Positions 44,749-53,422 are shown, counted from the first letter of the stretch. The stretch is 64,000 nucleotides of DNA from Silvibacterium bohemicum (GCF_001006305.1 NZ_LBHJ01000004.1:124001-188000), one strand, 5' to 3'. The notes: a model not told the origin generated them from the sequence alone. Made by a program: numbers and translations.

Positions 44749-47310
44749 CTACTGAATGGTGATGGGGACATTCACGCTGGCCTGGCCCTGGCCCGTCCCA
44801 CTTCCGGTGACAACGACCATGTAAATTCCCTTGGCCGTGCCCGGATCTGTTTTTGCTGTGCCTCCGCATCCCATCGCAGTGAAGGCTATCGCCGTGAAGG
44901 CCGACACGAACATGGCCCTGCTCCGCCATCTGCGCCGTGGGAAGGCGAGCAGGAAGACACAGGCCAGGCTTGCCCCTCCGCTGGCAGCAAACCAGCCCGG
45001 GCCCCTTGTCCGCATACTGCTCAGCGGATGCGCCGGCGTGGTGTTGACGGTAAGCGAAACCAGTCCTGTCCCGGTGATCGAGTTCGGATTCACAAAGCAC
45101 GCCGACTCGGTCAGGTTCGCGGGCATAGTGCAGCTGAGATTGATAAGACTGGTGTAGTTATTAGCGACATTGATCGTGACCGTAGCCGTGGCCGCCGAAC
45201 CAACAGCAGCAGTTGTTCCCGGAGACGAAAGCGCGAAGTTCGAAATAGTGAGCGGAATCGCTGCCGATGCCGATTCACCGTATGTCGCATCTCCCTGATA
45301 GAACGCGGTCAGAGTGTTGGCGCCCGCATTGCCGTTGACGGGCGTCATCAATGTGGCCTGTCCGTTCGCGAGAGAAACGGGATCGCCAACATTCGTGCCG
45401 TTGATCTCAAATTGCACCAGTCCGGTGGGTGTCGCGTTGCCGGTGGCCGCGTCTATGACATTCGCGGTCAGCGTGACATTTCCATTCGGATCGATGCTGG
45501 ATGCGGAGGCCGTCGCGGTCGTCGTCGAGGCCGAGCCCTGCGGCAGCACCTGGACCTCGCCCATCATGCCGCCGTCTTCGTGTTCGAGGATGTGGCAGTG
45601 ATAGACGAAGGTGCCGATGACGTTGGGGTCGCGAAAATCCATGCGCACTTTCACGCTGGGATAAGGGCCGCTGCCGTTCCAGTAGGGGATGTCGACGGTA
45701 TCGCGAATGGCAGGATCGTTCGCCGGCTGTCCATTCACTTCGAGAACCTGGAAGTGCAGCTGATGAATATGGAAGACGTGATCTTCCTGGGCGCGATTCT
45801 CAACCACCCAATCTTCGACCGTACCGGAATGCACCACGATGTTCGGCTGCTGATCCATGGTGAAGACGGTGGGCGTCTGTCCCTCTTCAGTGATGAAAAA
45901 TGTGGTCGGGCTCAGGGGATTGGTAGGATCGAGCAGAACCTCAGAGAAGTAGAGGTTACGCTGCGCCACCGGCGTTGCGCTGGCCAGCGCGGAGAAGCGT
46001 GTGACCTTCGTCTGTTTCGCATGCGATGGCAAGCGGCGAACAGCAGCGGTACCCTTTGCAGCGGAGTTCTCGATGCCATTTTGACTCACGATGTTTGCGA
46101 TGGGCCGCGCCGGATCAAAGTCTCCGTCCGGGCCTGTATTCCAATACTGCGTGACCAGTTGCGCCTGATCGCCGACATTCGGCGTGGTCACCACAAACTC
46201 TGCGCGCGCGCCGGGCCCAAGCAGGATGCTGGTTTGGCTCACTGACTGCTGTCCGCTGCTTCCGGATGCTATCGGGTATCCGTCGATGGCTACCACCTGA
46301 ACGGTCTGAGCCACTCCGTTGACGATGTATTGCAGGTTCAGGATGGTGTCGGCGCCGGTGTTGGCCACACGCCACAGTTCCTGTTGGCCGGGATTGGTCT
46401 GGATCACGGCGGGCGTGTAGCCCGGATAAGTCACCGGCACATAGTTGATCGAGAGATCCCACGCCGGGATGTTGGAATCGTTCATCTCGGAAGGGGGCAG
46501 GATCTGGTCACGCAGAACGAAGGTGCGCTCCGGCAGTCCGGCCAGCGCGGTGTCTACGTTCTGCAGCCCCTCGACGATCAAGGCTCCGGTTGCTCCACCC
46601 TGCACCTGTCCTTCGGAGATGCCATGCGGATGCGGATGATACCAATACAGTCCTGGAGGCTCGTTGGCGGGAATCTGCACGTTGTAATCGAAGCTTTGTC
46701 CCGGTTGCACCAGGGTGTGAACCACCTCGTCCTGGCCACAGACCGGGGCAACATTCATTCCGTGGAAGTGAATGTTGGTGACGCTCGTTCCCATCGCTCC
46801 ATTGCAGGCGCTGCTAGTGCTGGTGGTTGGAGTGTCGTTGGCAGACAGCGTCATCTTCATGCCCGCCATGTTGTCGCTGGCGGCGGTTGCAGGGGGCAGG
46901 TTGTTCTGGAAGTGAATGATGAGCTGGTCGCCGGGGTTCACTCGCAGCGTAGGAGCTTCCAGGCCGGTGTTGGTCACGTAGCAATAGCGGATGAGGCCCT
47001 GCGAGTCGGTCACGGTCTGAAAGGTGAAGGTGACTTCGAGCACGCCATTCTGACTTTCCAATTCGGGCGGAGCTGAAACCACCGAGCCGGTCGCGTAACG
47101 AGCGCAAACCTGGTCGGCTGCGTCTGATCCAGTGACTGCGGTCGAAACCATCTTCGCCAGGTCCTGCGCGGATATCGCGCCGCGTCCGGGGTGGGAGTTC
47201 CGCGCGATCGCTCCGAATGGAGAGAGTAAGCAGAAGAACAGGATGGAAGAGGCTACTCTCGCAAACAGGCGCTCACGCCTGCGCTTACGCTGAAGTTCAA
47301 TCTGACTCAT
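44749..47310 (-). CDS. exported multicopper oxidase with C-terminal Ig-like region
   Basis: Laccase-family enzyme of about 853 residues from ATG 47310. All copper-ligand motifs are intact: HFHGMN, WYHPHPHG, HVFHIHQLHF and YHCHILEHEDGGMM, so types 1, 2 and 3 copper sites should form. An N-terminal hydrophobic segment serves export. After the oxidase domains (to about 570) come Ig-like repeats, a hydrophobic segment with FPRRRWRSR and a second stretch ending MGCGG, then a short beta domain. The tail pattern recurs in acidobacterial Ig-repeat proteins. Possible roles are metal or phenol oxidation; its downstream neighbour is the TonB receptor. Confidence 0.92.
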   Translation of the reverse strand: MSQIELQRKRRRERLFARVASSILFFCLLSPFGAIARNSHPGRGAISAQDLAKMVSTAVTGSDAADQVCARYATGSVVSAPPELESQNGVLEVTFTFQTVTDSQGLIRYCYVTNTGLEAPTLRVNPGDQLIIHFQNNLPPATAASDNMAGMKMTLSANDTPTTSTSSACNGAMGTSVTNIHFHGMNVAPVCGQDEVVHTLVQPGQSFDYNVQIPANEPPGLYWYHPHPHGISEGQVQGGATGALIVEGLQNVDTALAGLPERTFVLRDQILPPSEMNDSNIPAWDLSINYVPVTYPGYTPAVIQTNPGQQELWRVANTGADTILNLQYIVNGVAQTVQVVAIDGYPIASGSSGQQSVSQTSILLGPGARAEFVVTTPNVGDQAQLVTQYWNTGPDGDFDPARPIANIVSQNGIENSAAKGTAAVRRLPSHAKQTKVTRFSALASATPVAQRNLYFSEVLLDPTNPLSPTTFFITEEGQTPTVFTMDQQPNIVVHSGTVEDWVVENRAQEDHVFHIHQLHFQVLEVNGQPANDPAIRDTVDIPYWNGSGPYPSVKVRMDFRDPNVIGTFVYHCHILEHEDGGMMGEVQVLPQGSASTTTATASASSIDPNGNVTLTANVIDAATGNATPTGLVQFEINGTNVGDPVSLANGQATLMTPVNGNAGANTLTAFYQGDATYGESASAAIPLTISNFALSSPGTTAAVGSAATATVTINVANNYTSLINLSCTMPANLTESACFVNPNSITGTGLVSLTVNTTPAHPLSSMRTRGPGWFAASGGASLACVFLLAFPRRRWRSRAMFVSAFTAIAFTAMGCGGTAKTDPGTAKGIYMVVVTGSGTGQGQASVNVPITIQ

Positions 47311-47505
47311 CGCTGACTCGGCCTCACAAAGCACACGTTCGTCCTCAGGCCACCGAGGGAGTCTGTGACCATCATTGACAGTTGAAACTTTGCGGGCAGC
47401 GACCCTATAGTGAAGGAAGCCCGCAGTCTATCCGGCTGTGGTTCCCAGGTCCTCGCGGTCTCCGCCAAGAGTCAGCCGCGAGGATCTGGCGTTTTGTTCA
47501 AAGAC

Positions 47506-47955
47506 TTACTGCAGAACTGGTTTCCGCGCCGCACATCGTTTGCAGAGCCCCCCGACTTCGAGGCGCATGACCTTGATGTCGAATTCGTTCTTATCTGCGA
47601 TCTCGCGCTTCAATCGCTCAAAGGTTGGACTGGTAAACTCCTCGATCTCTCCGCAGTTGAAGCACGCCAGGTGGAGATGATCCTTCTGCGTTTTAACTTC
47701 GTAATAGTGCTTCTCGCCATTGAGGTGCATGAGATCCAGCTCATCGATCATGCCCAGACGCTTCAGCAGCTCAAGCGTTCTGTAGACCGTGGCGCGGTCG
47801 ATCTTGGGATCACGCTTGCGGGCCAGCTCCAGAAGACTCGCAGCATCCAGATGGCTCTTCGCTTCCTGAATCGTCTCGATGAGAGCGCGACGCTGGGCGG
47901 TCAGGCGAACTCCCTGTGCTTCTACGGCATTCAGCAAATCGTATCTTTTGAGCAT
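47506..47955 (-). CDS. fur: Fur-family metal-responsive regulator
   Basis: Winged-helix repressor of 149 residues. The recognition region RATVYRTLELLKRLGMI is the Fur hallmark. The metal region shows KDHLHLACFNCGEIEEF and a second CxxC, GLCKRC, giving a structural zinc site. It is closest in pattern to Fur, though PerR or Zur cannot be excluded from sequence alone. Its own promoter carries a 17-bp palindrome, suggesting autoregulation. It is upstream of the oxidase and receptor genes on the same strand, separated by about 195 bp. Confidence 0.9.
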   Translation of the reverse strand: MLKRYDLLNAVEAQGVRLTAQRRALIETIQEAKSHLDAASLLELARKRDPKIDRATVYRTLELLKRLGMIDELDLMHLNGEKHYYEVKTQKDHLHLACFNCGEIEEFTSPTFERLKREIADKNEFDIKVMRLEVGGLCKRCAARKPVLQ

Positions 47956-47965
47956 GGCGATCTAG

Positions 47966-47982
47966 TTGCGACTCATTCGCAA
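47966..47982 (-). promoter_or_regulatory. probable Fur-type operator
   Basis: TTGCGACTCATTCGCAA is a 17-bp palindrome with 6-bp arms and a 5-base centre, 10 bases before the fur start codon. It resembles the TTGAGAATNATTCTCAA form of Fur boxes. It sits just downstream of the predicted transcription start, where binding would block expression. Confidence 0.7.
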
Positions 47983-47989
47983 TAGACAT

Positions 47990-48018
47990 AATATACGACA
48001 ACTTTAGTCGGATTACAA
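47990..48018 (-). promoter_or_regulatory. sigma-70-type promoter of fur
   Basis: On the minus strand TTGTAA (48018-48013) and TATATT (47995-47990) are 17 bp apart, a good housekeeping promoter. The start of transcription would fall at the edge of the palindrome at 47966-47982. Confidence 0.7.
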
Positions 48019-48190
48019 CTGCGTCATTGAAAATTCATCCGAATGAATGATTTCCGCCCCCACGGTGGCCATTTTTTTTGCGGAAATGAGGAGCTCCATG
48101 CACGCCGGCAGCGTATTTCCAGAGCGTCGGGAGAGGGCGGCGGCAGTCGAGGCAATGCCGGATACCGCTCGGTATGCGAGAGCGAACGCG

Positions 48191-50647
48191 TTAGCGGGCA
48201 GCCGCTCGCTGCGTTGCAGCCTTGTCCAGCTCACGATAAATCTCTTCGTTGCGGATGATGGCCTGCACGTATTCCCTGGTTTCGGTGAAGGGGATGGACT
48301 CGACAAACTCGTCCATGTCGCGGAAGTGTCCCATCGCCTGCCAATCGAGAACGCGGTTGTCTCCGGCGTTGTATGCCGCGAAGGCGTACTCGGGATGGCC
48401 GCCGAATTTGTCCAGCGTCTGTTTGAGGTAGCGAGTACCGAGGCGGATGTTGGTAGCCGGATCCACCAATTCATTCGTCTCGAAGCGGCCCATGCCTTCC
48501 TGCTTGGCCATCGTCTTGCCTACGCTGGGTAGCAGCTGCATGAGCCCATAGGCGCTTTTGTTAGAAACGGCGTTGGGATTAAACTCCGATTCCTGACGGA
48601 TCAGCGAGGCAACCATGTAAGGATCGAGGCCATTGCGAGCGGCGCTGTCTTTAATCTCCTGCCAGTACGGCTGCGGGAAGAGGATGCGCCAGTAAGCCAT
48701 GGGGATGGCATCGATCGCCGCCGAGGTATAGAAGGGCACGGCGCGCTTCATCAGGCGCATGGCGTGCGCGGTTTCGCCATAGGCCGCGTAGATGGCGGCT
48801 TCGGCAAAGGCTCCCCATTCGTCGCTGCCGTCGGCGGCACGAATCTCTGCGGTGATGTATTCGTTCAGACCGGCATTGGCAAGCAGCTTGGCCTTCACCA
48901 GGTGCGGATCCTGATCGGGAACGTCGTCGCTCAGCTCCGGAACGTCTTCAGGCTGGAGCGCGTCGAGTTGAGCGGTGCTGGGTGCATCCCCCGCCTGCGC
49001 GACGGAAGCGGTCTGCAGCAGTAACGATGGATCGCTCTGAGCGAGACGCGCGAGGTGCTCCTGCGCCAGCTCGGCATAGTAGTAGTGGCGATAGACGCGG
49101 GTGAGTGTGCGATAGTACTTCGCAGCCTGCGCGGCCTGATGATCGTCTTCATAGAGTCGCGCGCGCCAATAGAGCGCGGAGGGGATCTCCTTGCCACCGG
49201 CGTAAAGCGTGATCTGTTCGTCGAAAAGAGTCGCGGCCTGTGCGGAATCGCCCTGCCGGTAGGTCAGCCATGCGGCCCGCCAGTGGGCGCTGGGTGAGTA
49301 GTTCGAGCAGGGACCGCTATGCGGCGATTCGCAGGATTTGGGAAAGCGGTGCGCTAGGTCGCCGTAATAGAGAATTGCGGTGGGAAAATCCTTGCGCAAC
49401 AGATACATGTTGCCGCTGGAATAGAGGGCCTCGGCGAGCCATGGGCTGGAGGGAAAACGCGCCTTCATCCCTTCCACGATGGAGCGCTGCGTCTCGGTGT
49501 CATCCTTGTCGCGGGCCAGCTCCATCAGCAGGTATTGGCGGCGCGCACCGGCATCGTCGCTGGTGTCGGGCAGGCGCTCCAGTTCCCTTCTGTCGAGCCG
49601 CTTCAGCTTCCAGTCGCAGGCGGCAGCAGCCACCAGCATGCTGTTGCGGGCATTGGAGTCGAGCGAGGAATCATCGCCGAGCGAGCGGTATTCCTCGGCT
49701 GCACCTTCATAGCGGCCGGCCGCGTACAGGGCATCGGCATGGTGGCGGCGTTCGTCGGCGGAAAGCGACGTAATGGCTCCGGAAGAGACCAGCTGCGTGC
49801 GCGCCGCAGCCGCTTCACTGCTGAGCGGGAAGCTGAGATAGATGTGGCGGAAGGCCTGCAGTGCGTCAGCGGAGCGGCCGGCCATCAACTTCACTTTCGC
49901 ATCGGCCAGCTGGAAATCGGCCTTTCCCGCGATGGCTTCGCTGCGATGGGCATCGAGCACTCTCAGCGCTGCCTGCGGGTCGCCCTCCTGCAGATAGAGA
50001 TTCGCCTGCAAGACAGGCACGCTGGCGACGAAGATGGAGTCGGGATGCTTGGCGATGAAGCCATCAAGTATCGTCTCGGCCGCAGGCAGCTGGTTGCTCT
50101 GCAGATAAGCCTGCGCGGTGAGGTAGTCGGCGTAATCGTCGAGCGCATCGCCCACAGAATTCGCCGAATGCAACGCGGAGACTGCCTCGGGGAATTTGTG
50201 GTCGAGCAGATAGGCGTGACCGATCGCGAGATAAGCAGCAGCAGCAGCCTCACCGGTATGCGAGTGGGCGTATGCGGCTACACCTTCATACGCTGCGGCT
50301 GTCCGGATGGTCGAGAGCTGTTGCGCCATCGGCCTGAGCTGCGAGGACGCGACAAAAGCCTGCTGCAGCTTGCGGCTCTTCGCGATCTGCTTGGCGGACA
50401 GGGGGCGACGGGCGCGCTTTCGTGTAGCCGCGCGCCGAATTGCGGCAGCATGCGAGGCGTGGCCGGCAGCGGCCTTGTGCGTGGTTCCGGAAGACTTCTT
50501 CGTCGTGCTCGAAGCGGAGTGGCCGGCCGCTTTTTTCTTATGAGTAGTTGAGGACTGGGTTTGCCCCATGAGCAGAGACGAGCCAAGAAGCAGGATGCTT
50601 CCCGTCTTCGTCCATCTCCTCAGTCGTGAAAAATCCGCGCCTGGCAA
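48191..50647 (-). CDS. slt: TPR-containing soluble lytic transglycosylase
   Basis: Exported murein hydrolase of 818 residues that cleaves glycan strands to 1,6-anhydroMurNAc. A signal peptide (SILLLGSSLLMG) is followed by an Ala/Lys/Ser/Thr-rich linker (about 30-85). A long helical array of TPR-like repeats (about 90-630) leads to the C-terminal SLT domain. Its catalytic E686 lies in LIRQESEFNPNAVSNKSAYG, with GLMQLLP and FAAYNAG following. Start at TTG 50647 with GGGAG 8 bases upstream. It is larger than E. coli Slt70 because of the linker and extra repeats. Confidence 0.92.
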   Translation of the reverse strand: MPGADFSRLRRWTKTGSILLLGSSLLMGQTQSSTTHKKKAAGHSASSTTKKSSGTTHKAAAGHASHAAAIRRAATRKRARRPLSAKQIAKSRKLQQAFVASSQLRPMAQQLSTIRTAAAYEGVAAYAHSHTGEAAAAAYLAIGHAYLLDHKFPEAVSALHSANSVGDALDDYADYLTAQAYLQSNQLPAAETILDGFIAKHPDSIFVASVPVLQANLYLQEGDPQAALRVLDAHRSEAIAGKADFQLADAKVKLMAGRSADALQAFRHIYLSFPLSSEAAAARTQLVSSGAITSLSADERRHHADALYAAGRYEGAAEEYRSLGDDSSLDSNARNSMLVAAAACDWKLKRLDRRELERLPDTSDDAGARRQYLLMELARDKDDTETQRSIVEGMKARFPSSPWLAEALYSSGNMYLLRKDFPTAILYYGDLAHRFPKSCESPHSGPCSNYSPSAHWRAAWLTYRQGDSAQAATLFDEQITLYAGGKEIPSALYWRARLYEDDHQAAQAAKYYRTLTRVYRHYYYAELAQEHLARLAQSDPSLLLQTASVAQAGDAPSTAQLDALQPEDVPELSDDVPDQDPHLVKAKLLANAGLNEYITAEIRAADGSDEWGAFAEAAIYAAYGETAHAMRLMKRAVPFYTSAAIDAIPMAYWRILFPQPYWQEIKDSAARNGLDPYMVASLIRQESEFNPNAVSNKSAYGLMQLLPSVGKTMAKQEGMGRFETNELVDPATNIRLGTRYLKQTLDKFGGHPEYAFAAYNAGDNRVLDWQAMGHFRDMDEFVESIPFTETREYVQAIIRNEEIYRELDKAATQRAAAR

Positions 50648-50823
50648 TGGCTTTACTCCCTCTTCCTACTTTATGACGAAATGCTCTCGGGATTTGCGTT
50701 GATCTATCGGCAATCGAGAGAATGTTTCCAAACTGGATAACCGAGAAATATTGGGTGCCAGTTAGGTAAGTCGTGGTGGCAATAGACTGTTACTGAAACC
50801 CGGCCCGGTCGAGTCGAACGCAG

Positions 50824-51255
50824 CTAATGGGATGCTGCAGGAACGGCAGCAGTCACCACGATCACACCGGTCATCTGCTTGTGGCCTGTGCCGCACAATA
50901 TGCTGCAGCTCATGGGGTAAGTTCCGGCAGTGTTGGCTTTGAAGCGGATGACGGTCTCTTTTCCGGGCTGGACCGGTTCGCGGATATCTAGGCCCGGGAT
51001 GGCGATGCCGTGTTCGACGTCCGTGGTAGTAACCACCAGCTCCACCTCGCCTCCCTGCGGGACTTCAATGCGGTTGGGCTCGATAGTCCATTTTTTCATC
51101 ACGATCCGCTTGATTATGTCGGGCTGAGCGTCATTTCGGGGCGCCGTTCTGCAGCCTCCCAATCCCAGAAGCGTCAAGAACAACGTTGCCAACAACTTTG
51201 CCCTCGCTCCCTTGCCGCATATAGGATGGAAAGAGGAGCTGTCGCGGGAAACCAC
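50824..51255 (-). CDS. CuA-type cupredoxin lipoprotein
   Basis: Predicted membrane-anchored copper protein. A lipobox-like LLGLGGC follows a hydrophobic stretch. The cupredoxin domain carries a CuA-like ligand set: His in DVEHGIAIPG and CSILCGTGHKQM, which has the Cys-x3-Cys-x3-His-x2-Met of cytochrome oxidase subunit II. No oxidase genes are adjacent, so it may be an electron carrier, copper carrier or N2O-reductase-like accessory. The start is uncertain: GTG 51255 (about 143 residues) or TTG 51195 are preferred to GTG 51300, which would overlap the divergent sigma gene start. Confidence 0.8.
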   Translation of the reverse strand: MVSRDSSSFHPICGKGARAKLLATLFLTLLGLGGCRTAPRNDAQPDIIKRIVMKKWTIEPNRIEVPQGGEVELVVTTTDVEHGIAIPGLDIREPVQPGKETVIRFKANTAGTYPMSCSILCGTGHKQMTGVIVVTAAVPAASH

Positions 51256-51292
51256 GCCAGTGCCGAGGGCCCTTTTTCTGAAACTATCTGCC

Positions 51293-51934
51293 ATGTCCAC
51301 TATCCAAACACAAGGGACCGAAGAAGTTCAGCCGGAAGAAGTTCATCCCGACGTAGCGCTGGTCAATCGCGCGCGTGAAGGTGACACTGCGGCGTACGAG
51401 AAGCTGGTGCGGCAATACGATCGCCAGATCTTTCGTATCGCCCAGCACATCACGCAGAACCGCGAGGACGCGGAAGACGTCATGCAGGATGCGTTTCTGA
51501 AGGCGTACGAGAAGTTAGACCAGTTCCAGGGGAATTCGAAGTTTTATACCTGGCTGGTGCGCATTGCGGTGAACGAATCGCTGATGCGTCTGCGTAAACG
51601 TCGCACCGGCAAGATGGTGTCGATCGATGAGGATGTCGAGACCGAGGAAGGATCCATGCCGCGCGATCTGGCGGACTGGAGCCCCGATCCGGAGGCCCAG
51701 TACGGGCAGTCGGAGATGGCCGACATCTTACGCAAGACGATTCAGGGATTGCCTCCGGGGTTCCGGGTGGTTTTCGTCTTGCGCGACGTTGATGGGCTTT
51801 CGACCGAAGAAACGGCCGAATCCCTGGGTTTAAGTATTCCAGCGGTGAAGTCGCGCCTTTTGCGGGCGCGGCTGCAGTTGCGGGAGCGGCTCAGCCGCTA
51901 CTTCCGCAAAAATGGTAAGGATGGTGCAAAGTGA
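51293..51934 (+). CDS. ECF-type RNA polymerase sigma factor
   Basis: Group IV sigma factor of 213 residues. Region 2 is clear in NREDAEDVMQDAFLKAYEKL and KFYTWLVRIAVNESLMRLRK; region 4 in GLSTEETAESLGLSIPAVKSRLLRARLQL. It is RpoE-like in length and motif. Start at ATG 51293 (MSTIQTQG), without a strong RBS. Its TGA overlaps the GTG start of a small zinc-binding protein, the expected anti-sigma factor. Divergent from the CuA-type lipoprotein, which might be a target. Confidence 0.93.
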   Translation: MSTIQTQGTEEVQPEEVHPDVALVNRAREGDTAAYEKLVRQYDRQIFRIAQHITQNREDAEDVMQDAFLKAYEKLDQFQGNSKFYTWLVRIAVNESLMRLRKRRTGKMVSIDEDVETEEGSMPRDLADWSPDPEAQYGQSEMADILRKTIQGLPPGFRVVFVLRDVDGLSTEETAESLGLSIPAVKSRLLRARLQLRERLSRYFRKNGKDGAK

Positions 51935-52164
51935 CCTGCTCAGAGTTTTTGGCTCAGCTCGACGACCTGATCGACGACCATGTGACCGCGACCATGCGGG
52001 CCGACCTCGAAGAGCATTTGAGCGGATGCGACCACTGCGTCGTGACCCTCAGCACCACGCGCAAGACCATCGAGATCTACCGCAAGCACGAGCTCTATAC
52101 ACTGCCCGACACCATGCGCGAACGGCTACAGAAAGCCATCCTGGACCGCTGCAAGAAATGCTAG
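51931..52164 (+). CDS. small zinc-binding anti-sigma factor (ZAS type)
   Basis: Soluble 77-residue protein with the zinc anti-sigma motif H29-x3-C33-x2-C36 (EEHLSGCDHC) and C3 near the N terminus. A second CxxC pair, CKKC, forms the very C terminus. It lacks a membrane span, so it is RsrA- or ChrR-like in layout, with possible redox sensing through the cysteines. It is coupled to the sigma gene by a GTGA overlap. Confidence 0.87.
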   Translation: MTCSEFLAQLDDLIDDHVTATMRADLEEHLSGCDHCVVTLSTTRKTIEIYRKHELYTLPDTMRERLQKAILDRCKKC

Positions 52165-52165
52165 G

Positions 52166-52231
52166 GATTGGCCGTCCAGGCATCTGCGCCGGTGGCGCGT
52201 GTGTTTAGGCTTCGCTTCCTTTGGTCGCTTC
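52166..52231 (+). repeat. dispersed GGCCGTCC repeat, plus-strand copy
   Basis: GATTGGCCGTCCAGGC, CGCCGGTGGCGCGTG, then TTCGCTTCCTTTGGTCGCTTCG. The same three blocks in the same order are found on the minus strand at 26760-26816. It begins immediately after the anti-sigma stop codon. The 244-bp gap to 52408 contains this copy, an inverted copy and no gene. Confidence 0.75.
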
Positions 52232-52336
52232 GTTTGGCTCAGTAACTGAGCAAAGTTTGTTATTTTGTCTGATCGGAAGCAGTACTGCGGCGTGCAACCG
52301 CTGACAGCCTTCGTTTCGCGCTGGTGATGGCCACTC

Positions 52337-52410
52337 TCTTAGGGTGAGCCAGGTGAAGCAATAAAACTCACTTCATGCGCCACCGGCGCGAACGCCCGTG
52401 ACGGTCAGTC
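52337..52410 (-). repeat. dispersed GGCCGTCC repeat, inverted copy
   Basis: On the minus strand GACTGACCGTCACGGGCG, TTCGCGCCGGTGGCGCATG, and after a spacer CACCCTAAG. The CTTAGGGTGA flank also accompanies the copy near 26750. It ends at the stop of the cupin gene and faces the copy at 52166, so the two can form a long stem. Confidence 0.7.
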
Positions 52411-53422
52411 ACCAGCGGCCTTCCATCAATTTGAATATTCTTTCGTTCTGCTCTTTCGCGATTTGCGGCTGGTAGGGGCGGCTCTTGATGAGTCCGTTGA
52501 CACGCTGAACTGCCGACCATGCAGCGCCTTTGACCCCGTCCTTGAGGGCGTTTTGGCCGGGCGGCGTGGGATGAAGCCCGCGTTTGCGCAGAATGTGGTT
52601 GGCCTTGTAGATATTTCCCCAAAGACTGTCGTGGAAGACGAAATTCAGGTTCATGGAGATGGAGATGTCGTCTCCGTTCCTGAGCCAGTGCGGCGTGTTG
52701 ACCGGAAGATGTACGCCGGTGCCGGGGCGCAGGTTGTAGACCAATGCGCGCGATTCGAATTGCGGCTTGTAGACGCCTGCCTGGTTATCGACCGCCCAGA
52801 AGCGCTCTAACTCCTCATCGGGAACGGCCTCTTTGTCGGCGCGGTTGAAGAGATGGATCTGCTTGTCGCCGCGGATCTGCAGCAGCCAGGCGCACTCGCG
52901 GTCTACGTGATAAGGCGTGGCGCGACCGGGGGACGTGACAAAAAGAATGGCTTCGAACCACTTGATCTTGTTCTTGACCTGACGGCCCGCGAGCTGGAGA
53001 ACGTCGGCAATGCCGTCTTCGAGGACCTTCTGGTAGGCCGGGTTGCGCTCGACGTGATTGAGCATGATCCAGCCGTTGGCATTCTGGATTGCCTCGATGG
53101 TTTCGGCGACGGCCCGGATCGGCTTGGAAGACTCCAGGGCTTTATCGCCATGTTCCGGGGTGCCGATGAGGCAATACGCATCGCCGTGCGGACGATGGGG
53201 ATCGTTGCGGGAGGTGATTTCCGCCGCCAGTTCGACCAGGCTCGAAAGCTCGAAGAGCGGATGGCCGCTGAAGCGGTGCGCAACCTCAAAGGGGACGCGG
53301 TTGAAGTTTTCGCGGAAGATCCGCTCATCGCAGGAAATCATGGGCTCGGGGGTGGCCGGCAGATGAGGACGGGAGATGCTTGAATCGGTACCGCGATCTT
53401 TTGCGACGGTGGTGGATGCCAT
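52409..53422 (-). CDS. JmjC/cupin-like oxygenase-type protein
   Basis: About 337 residues from ATG 53422. The central double-stranded beta-helix shows a HxD iron motif in TPYHVDREC and a distal His in GVHLPVNTPHWLRNG, with GDKQIHLFNRAD between, as in JmjC-like / cupin_8 2-oxoglutarate dioxygenases. Substrate unknown; related proteins hydroxylate proteins, nucleosides or small molecules. The upstream open frame to 53563 is Cys/Pro rich and not convincing. Confidence 0.8.
   Translation of the reverse strand: MASTTVAKDRGTDSSISRPHLPATPEPMISCDERIFRENFNRVPFEVAHRFSGHPLFELSSLVELAAEITSRNDPHRPHGDAYCLIGTPEHGDKALESSKPIRAVAETIEAIQNANGWIMLNHVERNPAYQKVLEDGIADVLQLAGRQVKNKIKWFEAILFVTSPGRATPYHVDRECAWLLQIRGDKQIHLFNRADKEAVPDEELERFWAVDNQAGVYKPQFESRALVYNLRPGTGVHLPVNTPHWLRNGDDISISMNLNFVFHDSLWGNIYKANHILRKRGLHPTPPGQNALKDGVKGAAWSAVQRVNGLIKSRPYQPQIAKEQNERIFKLMEGRW

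Noticed and set aside
44725-46245. 506-codon plus-strand open frame opposite the multicopper oxidase
   Set aside because: Antisense to intact copper-site motifs; basic low-information sequence.
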